A program made the translations under genes and the position numbers. From positions 20,066 to 84,065 of the forward strand of contig SGYN01000005.1 in NCBI GenBank assembly GCA_004321715.1: DNA of 64,000 nt. Direction: 5' to 3'. The stretch is from a bacterium. Lineage in GTDB: Bacteria; Fidelibacterota; Marinisomatia; Marinisomatales; TCS55. Shown here piece after piece: positions 44,922 to 52,752 of this stretch; position 1 is the stretch's first letter; the number at the start of each line of letters is the position of its first letter. The notes under the pieces are model-generated. The model worked only from the letters and a program-made list of their open reading frames with translations. It searched no databases and had not been told where the DNA came from.

Positions 44922-46472
44922 ATGAAATTTATAAAGTATCTATTATCAGCATTTATTTTATTGATGCTAATTTTTATAGTACTAGTTAATTATAACCTTA
45001 GAGATCGTCACCCGGATTTTAACATTGATATTTCTTTAAAAAATAATGGACAAATTAGTACGATATCTGTTGGTTTTGCAAAGATGCCTATAACTCCTGA
45101 TATTACTGATACATGGAATGATTTAAATGGAAATGCAAGGTATGAACCTGATAAAGGTGATTTTTATAATGATATAAATGGAAATAATAGGTTTGACCCT
45201 ATATGGATAGGAGGTTTCCATAATAGTCGTCCCGCACAAGGTGTCCATGATGATCTTTGGGCTAGAGTGATGGTTTTAGATGATGGAAATACTCAACTTG
45301 CTATTGTGAGTATTGATGCAGTGGGATTTATATATGATGATGCTGTAGATATAAGAAAAGAAGTAAAAAAGAATATTGGTTGTGATTATACTATTATTTC
45401 GAGTACTCATGTGCATCAAGCACCAGATTTGATCGGAATTTGGGGTCCGAGTTATTTTAAAAGTGGTGTAAATAAAAAATATATGCAATATGTAAAGAAG
45501 CAAACAATTGCAGCAATTTCTACCGCTGTAAAAAGTATAGTTCCAGCAAAACTTAAAATAGGTCAAGACTTACAAGGCGCAATTCCATTTGTTGTTGATT
45601 CTAGAGAACCTCAAGTATTAGATGCGGGAATCAGAATTATACAAGCATTAGATATAAATACAGAAGAAACTTTAGGCTCATTAGTTAGTTGGAGTAACCA
45701 TCCAGAGACACTTTGGAGTAAAAATCTATTAATATCATCAGATTTTCCACATTTTTTTAGATCGTCAATTGAAAATGGAGTCTTTAATGAAGATACAACT
45801 TTAGCAGAAGGTATTGGTGGTATATCGGTATTTATTAATGGCGCTGTAGGAGGATTAATGACGACCAAACCTAGTCACCATATTCCTGATCCCTTTAATT
45901 CAACACTTCATGAAGGTGCTACGTTTAAAAAAACAAAGGCGCAGGGGCAGCAGCTTGGTCTATTAGCTCTCAATGCAATTCGTTCAAAAGATGTTGAAGA
46001 AATATCAAAATCTAAAATTTCACTTCGTGCAAAAACAATTACAATACCACTTGATAATACAAACTTTCTACTTGGTTTTATCTTAGGAGTAATTGATCAT
46101 GGTACTATTGGATGGTTTAATGTCAAAACAGAAATAGCATCTATACAAGTTGGTCCAATATCTATCATAACAATCCCTGGAGAAATATATCCAGAAATAG
46201 TTAATGGAGGAATTGTCTCACCAATAGGACAAGATTATAAAATTGATCCTATAGAAATTCCGCCTTTGAGATCAATGATGAAAGGTGAGTATAAATTTGT
46301 TTTTGGATTAGCAAACGATGAAATAGGTTATATCATTCCAAAAAGTGAGTGGGATGAAGTACCTCCTTATTTATATAATCATCATAAATCTCCTTATGGC
46401 GAAATTAATTCTCTTGGGCCTGAAGCAGGCCCAATAATTCATAGCTCTATTAAAGAAATTTTAGAATATTAA
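44922..46472 (+). CDS. Neutral/alkaline ceramidase N-terminal family protein (copy 2), divergent nucleophile site
   Basis: Exported protein of 516 residues with an N-terminal hydrophobic anchor (LLSAFILLMLIFIVLV). PF04734 landmarks: VGFAKMPITPDIT, STHVHQAPD (metal His region), VSWSNHPE, IPGEIYPE and GYII. An acidic calcium-loop-like insert sits near residues 63-90 (DLNGNARYEPDKGD, DINGNNRFD), a trait I associate with a distinct subfamily. The usual nucleophile motif GDxSP is replaced by NGAVGGLMTTK, so the Ser used by classical ceramidases is absent at that place; another residue may serve, or the reaction differs. It sits in an operon with PAP2, esterase and deacetylase genes. Confidence 0.83.
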   Translation: MKFIKYLLSAFILLMLIFIVLVNYNLRDRHPDFNIDISLKNNGQISTISVGFAKMPITPDITDTWNDLNGNARYEPDKGDFYNDINGNNRFDPIWIGGFHNSRPAQGVHDDLWARVMVLDDGNTQLAIVSIDAVGFIYDDAVDIRKEVKKNIGCDYTIISSTHVHQAPDLIGIWGPSYFKSGVNKKYMQYVKKQTIAAISTAVKSIVPAKLKIGQDLQGAIPFVVDSREPQVLDAGIRIIQALDINTEETLGSLVSWSNHPETLWSKNLLISSDFPHFFRSSIENGVFNEDTTLAEGIGGISVFINGAVGGLMTTKPSHHIPDPFNSTLHEGATFKKTKAQGQQLGLLALNAIRSKDVEEISKSKISLRAKTITIPLDNTNFLLGFILGVIDHGTIGWFNVKTEIASIQVGPISIITIPGEIYPEIVNGGIVSPIGQDYKIDPIEIPPLRSMMKGEYKFVFGLANDEIGYIIPKSEWDEVPPYLYNHHKSPYGEINSLGPEAGPIIHSSIKEILEY

Positions 46473-46480
46473 TTTTTATT

Positions 46481-47143
46481 ATGAAAAGTTTTAAAAAACT
46501 CGGAGGCATAATTGGCGTAGTTGGCTGCTTACAGTTTCTTATCTTTTCAACTATTGCGATGTTCAATTATGCTGGAGGAACATCGTGGGATAAATCAGCA
46601 GAAGGGTACACATTTTGGCATAATGTTATGAGTGATTTAGGGAGGACTGTATCTTACTCAGGAATATCGAATACTTTTTCAAGCACATTATTTAATTCCT
46701 CTCTATTTATTTTTGGAATGAGCATAGTAATAATTTATTTAAGTATGAAAAAAAGGCTATCGCTTGCTGATAACTTTATTACTTTTATTATGATTTTTGG
46801 AATTATTTCTGGCTTAGGTATTATAGGAGTTTCCTTAACTCCTGATGATATTTTATCCAATGAACATATAATTGCTGTTTGGGTATGGATATTAAATTTA
46901 TTGACAGCATTAATTCTTATAATCTTTTCAAAGATATTTAATTATGATTATGACGCCATATTATATTTATCATTTATTTTACTTTTCGCAGTATGTATAC
47001 ATATTGGTCAGGGACTTTTAGGAATGTGGTCTCCAATTGTAGCCACAACACAAAAAATTGTCGTTTATTTAAATGTTTCTTGGTACTTATTAATTAGTAA
47101 AAAAATAATTGATAATGAATTTGTTGGAAAATTAAAGAATTAA
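46481..47143 (+). CDS. DUF998-like membrane protein
   Basis: Integral membrane protein of 220 residues with six hydrophobic segments. The early HNVMSDLGRT followed by a small-residue loop (GISNTFSSTLFNSSL) matches the pattern of DUF998 proteins, which have this topology and no known reaction. It follows the ceramidase-like gene by eight bases and ends 10 bases before the convergent surface-protein gene. Confidence 0.75.
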   Translation: MKSFKKLGGIIGVVGCLQFLIFSTIAMFNYAGGTSWDKSAEGYTFWHNVMSDLGRTVSYSGISNTFSSTLFNSSLFIFGMSIVIIYLSMKKRLSLADNFITFIMIFGIISGLGIIGVSLTPDDILSNEHIIAVWVWILNLLTALILIIFSKIFNYDYDAILYLSFILLFAVCIHIGQGLLGMWSPIVATTQKIVVYLNVSWYLLISKKIIDNEFVGKLKN

Positions 47144-47153
47144 ATTTTTGCGA

Positions 47154-49424
47154 TTATTTCACAATGGCCAATGTTCCTTTTTGAATTTCACCAATACTCA
47201 ATGGATCTAATGATTCAACAACCCAAAAATAGATCCCGCTAACTATTCTACCGGACAATGAAATAGTTTCTTGACGCCAAGATTCTTCTGCAGAGTTCTG
47301 ATTCATATGTTTTCTTTCAAATACAAGATCTCCATTAACGCTATATATACGAATTATGCAAGCCTTAGGAAGATTTATAAAACGTAATTTGTATGGGTCA
47401 GCTACATCAGGATACATATGGGATGTATCATTAAAATCTAAACGATATGGATTCGGAACAACTCGTATGGGAATGCTCATATTATCAAAAGATTGAGATG
47501 AGGCTTGGTACGGAGTAACTGCAATGGGATTTTTTTGTTCAACTGAAGTCATTCCGCTTTCAAGAGATGGAATAGGGCCAATATCATTACCGTTAATATC
47601 AAACCAATGATCATGCCCCGAATCATATGTATGTACACTATAGTAATAATTATAACCTGAGAAAGAAGTCGAATCTATAAAAGAGTATTTTTTAGTATCG
47701 GGATTATAGTATTTTGTAGATCCGATTGGGATATCAATAAGAAATTCCCAAGGTCCATAGTGCCAATAGTGGGATGGTGGCCATGACCGATAAACTCTAT
47801 AGCCCCGAACATCCAATGCTTCTTCACCTTCATAATCAGGATCCATTGCGTCTTCTACTTCATTATTCCATGTTATCTTTATTTGACCTAAACGCGTATT
47901 TGAGAATGAAATATTTACATCAGGAGGAGGATCAGGAATGTTATAATTATTATTATAGGCAAACTTAGCTTGATTAAAATTTCTGAATAAAGATTTTTCA
48001 CCTAACTTTAGCTCTTCCGATGCATTTTCTTTCATAGACCATAATATTTCATCTTCATTTAACCAATCTGCTGCTGATCCACCTACAAAAGCGATAACTA
48101 GTTTGGTTTTTTGACCAGGTTCAAATCGATATGGTCCAAATACGAGTGCATGTGTACCTAATGAGGGTTCTTGAGGAGACTTTGTAACTTCATTTTCATT
48201 ATTACTAATGATCATTTTGAACATTTCTTCATCCGTATGCATACCACTATTTGGATCTTCATAATCGAACTGTCTATTATCTCCACCTCTCCACCATTTA
48301 CAATATATTGGCTGGTCTGAAGTCTCAGGTTGGATGAATTCAGATCCTTCTGGTAAAAAGTCTAAAATACCCATACCTACATACTGATATGCTAATAACT
48401 GATTTTCAGATTGACCTTGCATTTCATCAGCATCAGTGCTTGCTGCTTCAAATTTATAAGGTTGTCCAGTATCATCCCAGTTAGTACCAAACCAATCATG
48501 ATCGCGCTGATAGAACATGATATTATTTTTGTATAAATCACTATCATTAGGTTCATCTGCTACAAAAGTATCTGCTTTAGTATAGAAAAAAATATCATCT
48601 TGAGTTTGCTCTGTATTATGACGCCAATCACTCCAGTTCATACCATATTTATCTGCCCATCCATGTGCCATTGCATTTAGACTGAATGAATTCATTAATG
48701 AAAGATATGCTGGGTCCAATGTTTTTAACCCTATATTTTCAAATGTTAATTCCTGAATAATAAAATCATCAAAATCCGGATAACCCCACGCGTATGCTTT
48801 TCTAGTAACTTTAATCCCCGTTTTGGTTTCCCACTGACTTATTATTATTTCCTCAGGAGAATTATTGTGCTCTGTATAGTTGTGATATCTGTAATTATGT
48901 ATTTCTACAGGTTCATTCCCCTGTATAGTATTATGATACATAGAATAATTACTTCTTTCAAGATTATGATAAGTTGAATCACCTAATATTGATTCTGGAG
49001 AATTATTTATATTATATGGCGCAGCTTGTATATCATACGAAACATCTCTCGGGCCAGAATGGGACACTAATGTATCTCCCTCATCATCTATTGCTAAAAT
49101 CCAGACTCCTTGTCCCTTCGAGCTTTGAGGTATTGTTACACGAGGAATTTCTATAACATTTGGCTCTCCAGCAAGATACGCACTTACATCAATAAAATAT
49201 TCAATGAAGTCAAGTCCTACACGAGACATATTTCCAGGATAAGTTAAACTTTCCTGAGAATGACTATCAGACTTAGAGCGATTACCACCACCATCTAATC
49301 CATTGTTTCTGAAGCTAGACCACATTTTTCCCCTTGTAAGATTTCGTGGACTATACCCCTCTGTCATATCGGCTTGTGCAAAAATATTATTATAAAAGAT
49401 TATTAAAAGAATTATATATCTCAT
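47154..49424 (-). CDS. Large secreted protein with T9SS-like C-terminal tail (paralogue B)
   Basis: Protein of 756 residues with a signal peptide (IILLIIFYNNIFAQ). The mature part opens YSPRNLTRGKMWSSFRNNG, has a fibronectin type III-like segment (about 500-600) and ends in a sorting-type domain with VVPNPYRLDF, RIYSVNGDLV and SGIYFWVVES, tail KGTLAIVK. That is a variant of the T9SS type A signal without the NYPNPFNP core. It is clearly paralogous over its whole length to the protein encoded at 52.75-55.08 kb. No catalytic motif recognised. It is the last gene of the minus-strand operon with the TonB receptor, PorV/Q, GDPD and ceramidase-like genes. Confidence 0.82.
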   Translation of the reverse strand: MRYIILLIIFYNNIFAQADMTEGYSPRNLTRGKMWSSFRNNGLDGGGNRSKSDSHSQESLTYPGNMSRVGLDFIEYFIDVSAYLAGEPNVIEIPRVTIPQSSKGQGVWILAIDDEGDTLVSHSGPRDVSYDIQAAPYNINNSPESILGDSTYHNLERSNYSMYHNTIQGNEPVEIHNYRYHNYTEHNNSPEEIIISQWETKTGIKVTRKAYAWGYPDFDDFIIQELTFENIGLKTLDPAYLSLMNSFSLNAMAHGWADKYGMNWSDWRHNTEQTQDDIFFYTKADTFVADEPNDSDLYKNNIMFYQRDHDWFGTNWDDTGQPYKFEAASTDADEMQGQSENQLLAYQYVGMGILDFLPEGSEFIQPETSDQPIYCKWWRGGDNRQFDYEDPNSGMHTDEEMFKMIISNNENEVTKSPQEPSLGTHALVFGPYRFEPGQKTKLVIAFVGGSAADWLNEDEILWSMKENASEELKLGEKSLFRNFNQAKFAYNNNYNIPDPPPDVNISFSNTRLGQIKITWNNEVEDAMDPDYEGEEALDVRGYRVYRSWPPSHYWHYGPWEFLIDIPIGSTKYYNPDTKKYSFIDSTSFSGYNYYYSVHTYDSGHDHWFDINGNDIGPIPSLESGMTSVEQKNPIAVTPYQASSQSFDNMSIPIRVVPNPYRLDFNDTSHMYPDVADPYKLRFINLPKACIIRIYSVNGDLVFERKHMNQNSAEESWRQETISLSGRIVSGIYFWVVESLDPLSIGEIQKGTLAIVK

Positions 49425-49426
49425 TA

Positions 49427-50776
49427 TTATATCAATATTTCCATTAAGTTGTTTATTAGATAAATAAAATAACTTCCATTATATGGACCAAACCAGTTCA
49501 TAGTAAATGTTTCATATCCTTTTATATTATACCACTTGTCATTCGTTATATATCCTATATATCCTCCATTAAAACTTGTAACCATAATATTATGATTTAA
49601 TCGATTTGCATTAGTCTCAATATTATTAATTAACTCACCTGAAAAGTCACACGGAGTTCCTGTAAGAATAATATCTCCAATTTTTAGTATTGATAAATAA
49701 GATTTTGATTGTTCAGTTAATGAATTAAACAGCCAGGGACGTATACGTAATTTTTGTGAAATTCGAAAATGCGGTTCTCTCAATGGTATATCAAATAGTA
49801 ATGAACCCATACTATTAACACTTTTCAACTGAATACTATCAATATTTTCTCTGGCTAAAGAATATAATCCTGATGATAGGTTAGATATTTTTTCATAACT
49901 ATCTGACCCGTTAACATTTGGAGAATGACTACCAACCGCACCAGCGCAAAAAGCAGCAATTTCAATTTTATTTATATGCTCCAATGAATCAACAAGGACA
50001 CCTGGATAATCCCGAGAATATTTCATTTGTCTATGAGAAAATACGGTTGCATGTGCTGCAAATGAGGTTATTAATCCAATTGAACCATCTTCTTTTTGTA
50101 TTTTTATTAATCGAAACCATGGATCAGTAGTACCTTTATCTCCAACAAGTCTATTTCTAACAAATTGACCCGCATCATAACTGCCAAACCCAACTTTAGC
50201 GTTGGATAATTTCTTTTCTGCATTTTTTATAGTTACTATTATTGAATTTGCCAGATCATCAACTATTTGTTGGTCAAATTCTCCTGCAAATTGGTATCCT
50301 AGCCAGCTATCAGCCCAACCTCCCATAGAACAATGGGTATGTGTAGCACTCAGATATATCTTAGATAAATCATATCCTATTTCTGGAAGTAGATATTGAA
50401 GTTTTTTTGTTACTGCTGGAGGTACAATTAATGCATCTAAAGTAATAATTGCGTATTTATTAAAGCCATCATCAAAAACAAACCCTCTAGCCCAAACTGA
50501 ATCAAGCACTTCACTAACATAAGCACCCTTGCGGGCACCATAACCACCAAGAGGTAATTTATAAGAAGGAGTAATATTTACTTTTGCCCATCCCGCTTTA
50601 AAATATTTCGCATTATTAATCTGGATATTTGTACTAAGACTATCTATTATTTTTTCTGCAGATTTAAAATAATTGCTATCTTCTAATAGTGTGTTATCAG
50701 TAAATGTTATTGTACTTAAAAGTAAAGAAATAATTGTAGTTATTATAATTGAGGTCATCCTAAATATATACTTCAT
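49427..50776 (-). CDS. Neutral/alkaline ceramidase N-terminal family protein (copy 3)
   Basis: Exported protein of 449 residues with an N-terminal hydrophobic segment (IIITTIISLLLSTITF). Landmarks of PF04734: AGWAKVNITPSYKLPLGGYG, SATHTHCSMGGW (metal His region, the closest of the three to the classical THTH motif), SFAAHATVF, nucleophile-like AGAVGSHSPN with the Ser kept, TPCDFSGE where others have PGE, and GYIT. The probable reaction is amide hydrolysis of an N-acyl lipid. Its start shares one base with the GDPD stop (TAATG), so the two are coupled, which supports joint action on a lipid carrying both an N-acyl and a glycerophospho or similar group. Confidence 0.83.
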   Translation of the reverse strand: MKYIFRMTSIIITTIISLLLSTITFTDNTLLEDSNYFKSAEKIIDSLSTNIQINNAKYFKAGWAKVNITPSYKLPLGGYGARKGAYVSEVLDSVWARGFVFDDGFNKYAIITLDALIVPPAVTKKLQYLLPEIGYDLSKIYLSATHTHCSMGGWADSWLGYQFAGEFDQQIVDDLANSIIVTIKNAEKKLSNAKVGFGSYDAGQFVRNRLVGDKGTTDPWFRLIKIQKEDGSIGLITSFAAHATVFSHRQMKYSRDYPGVLVDSLEHINKIEIAAFCAGAVGSHSPNVNGSDSYEKISNLSSGLYSLARENIDSIQLKSVNSMGSLLFDIPLREPHFRISQKLRIRPWLFNSLTEQSKSYLSILKIGDIILTGTPCDFSGELINNIETNANRLNHNIMVTSFNGGYIGYITNDKWYNIKGYETFTMNWFGPYNGSYFIYLINNLMEILI

Positions 50777-51792
50777 TAATTATTTTTTATTCTAACATCC
50801 ATCCTTTTCATTACCATTAATAGACTATCAGGATAATCAGTAATTATACCATCAACTTTTTCCTCAATTAAATTTTCCATAATATCTGTTCTATTTATTG
50901 TCCAAGGAATAACTATGAACCCATTATTTTGAATCTCAGAAACTGTGTTGCCCAAATATTTTGGATGATTAGGCATAACTAATTTCCAATTAGGAGAAAA
51001 GATATCAATATAATTTTTCGCGCGATTTAATATTGAAAGACTGGTTCCTGTATTATTGTCAAAATAAATATCATTTAACCAAGGGGAAGGGGTGAAGTCA
51101 TTTATTGACTGAACTGTTGAGTAATCAAGTAGTCCAGCAGTCATAATTCTTGAATCAATTGATTTTACGGTTTCTAGTATTTCCCAATCAAATGATTGAA
51201 TATTAACATTATCTATAGAATTATAACTTTTAATAACTTTAATTACTTCGTTAACAAATATATTAATTGGTGCCGTTAATTGATTTTCTGGATTGAATTT
51301 AATTTCAATATTTAACCAAATATTTTTATGTGGATACTCACTTATTAAATCAAAAACTTCATAAAGTGCGGGAATCTTTTCACTAGGAATATTTATTCTC
51401 GGTGGCTCCGGAAACCGTTTTATATCTGGATTTAATGAGCCACAATCATACTGTTTAATTTCATTTAAATTATAATCATACAATAGTATGTTTTTATTAT
51501 CATCAATTGTATTACCATTTTCATCTAGACATATATTCTGATTTATATAAAAATCATGATATACAATTGGAATATGATCTTTTGTCATTACTAAGTCTAA
51601 TTCAAGTGTTGAAATTCCTAATTCAATCGTTCGCCTAAACCCTTCAATAGTATTTTCAGGATATAGACCTCTTGCACCTCTATGACCTTGAGCATCTAGA
51701 TAAGTAATTTCTTTGTTACATGTAATAAATAGAAAAGTAGAAATAGTTAATAAATAAAGATTTACCGAATTAATCTTGTTTATAAGGGTCAT
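50776..51792 (-). CDS. Glycerophosphodiester phosphodiesterase family protein
   Basis: Exported TIM-barrel enzyme of 338 residues; the N-terminus is hydrophobic with a Cys shortly after (LFITCNKE), so it may be a lipoprotein. GDPD catalytic residues are visible in QGHRGARGLYPENT, LELDLVMTK and IVYHDFYIN, with later IEIKFN and DYPDSL. The family cleaves glycerophosphodiesters to glycerol 3-phosphate and an alcohol, and some members act on lysolipids or sphingomyelin-type substrates. It lies between a PorV/Q gene and the ceramidase-like gene, 17 bases from the former. Confidence 0.9.
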   Translation of the reverse strand: MTLINKINSVNLYLLTISTFLFITCNKEITYLDAQGHRGARGLYPENTIEGFRRTIELGISTLELDLVMTKDHIPIVYHDFYINQNICLDENGNTIDDNKNILLYDYNLNEIKQYDCGSLNPDIKRFPEPPRINIPSEKIPALYEVFDLISEYPHKNIWLNIEIKFNPENQLTAPINIFVNEVIKVIKSYNSIDNVNIQSFDWEILETVKSIDSRIMTAGLLDYSTVQSINDFTPSPWLNDIYFDNNTGTSLSILNRAKNYIDIFSPNWKLVMPNHPKYLGNTVSEIQNNGFIVIPWTINRTDIMENLIEEKVDGIITDYPDSLLMVMKRMDVRIKNN

Positions 51793-51809
51793 TAATATTC
51801 AAGATATCT

Positions 51810-52748
51810 TTAAAAAGATCCGCCAATTGAAAAGCGTAGGGGTGGATCGAAGTATTCTACGAAATTTGAATAAGATACATCTACAATTACTTCTCTACTA
51901 CCCAATCCCAACTTTAATCCTGCACCTAATGTCCAATCTTCTGTATCATAGTAAAATTTGTATCCACCTCTAATAGCAATCATATCAGCTATCCACATTT
52001 CGGTTCCAAAATGATATCTATCACGATAATCTGTAGCAAATGCACTTTCTACAGATACAAGCCATTGAAATGGGCTTCCTTTTGATCCTATTAAACTCAT
52101 TGCAGTGTTAATATTAAAATAGAGGGGTAGCTTAAATTTGTCAGATAAGAATTTTGCCTCAGGACCAAAATTTTTCATTATCATAGCTAATGTTAAATCT
52201 CGAAAACCAGTTCTATAATATGTAGAGAAGTCTGCAGTAATAGCAGTGGCTTTATCGATATCAATATTTTCCTCTAAATATTGACCTTTAAAACCAAATG
52301 ATAAGTTATCTGTTAACTGAATGGCATAGGCAATAGCTAGCGCTAAATCACCAGCGTTAATCATCTTTCCAGTTCCTTCGGGATCTGCCACGGTTGTTTC
52401 TTCAAAGTCTTCAGTATCAAATTTTACTATACTTAAGCCAAGAGCGCCATTACGGCCAAAAGGTGTAGCAATCGCTCCTGAAATAATACTTGAATTAACA
52501 ATCCAATCAGTATGATTAAAATTAAATACAAAATTATTCAAGTTTGTTAATCCAGCTGGATTATAAAAAATAGTAGTAACATCATCTGCAATAGCTGTGA
52601 AGGCATCTCCCATACCAGCTGCGCGAGCAGATGGGCTTATTTTTAAGAAACCAAAACCTGATTTTCCGACCCTTTTAAATTCATCTTGTCCACTAGCACT
52701 ACTTAATAAGAAGCAAATAACTATTATTATTTTTGATAGTTTTATCAT
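51810..52748 (-). CDS. PorV/PorQ-family outer-membrane beta-barrel protein
   Basis: Outer-membrane protein of 312 residues with a signal peptide (ICFLLSSASGQ). The family opening GFGFLKISPSARAAGMGDAF followed by IFYNPAGLTN is diagnostic of PorV/PorQ and FadL-like barrels in T9SS bacteria; the end (FVEYFDPPLRFSIGGSF) is a barrel strand. PorV shuttles T9SS cargo to the attachment machinery. Here it is embedded between a T9SS-type cargo gene and a GDPD gene, so it may be a dedicated partner for the two flanking surface proteins. Confidence 0.88.
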   Translation of the reverse strand: MIKLSKIIIVICFLLSSASGQDEFKRVGKSGFGFLKISPSARAAGMGDAFTAIADDVTTIFYNPAGLTNLNNFVFNFNHTDWIVNSSIISGAIATPFGRNGALGLSIVKFDTEDFEETTVADPEGTGKMINAGDLALAIAYAIQLTDNLSFGFKGQYLEENIDIDKATAITADFSTYYRTGFRDLTLAMIMKNFGPEAKFLSDKFKLPLYFNINTAMSLIGSKGSPFQWLVSVESAFATDYRDRYHFGTEMWIADMIAIRGGYKFYYDTEDWTLGAGLKLGLGSREVIVDVSYSNFVEYFDPPLRFSIGGSF

Positions 52749-52752
52749 AATA

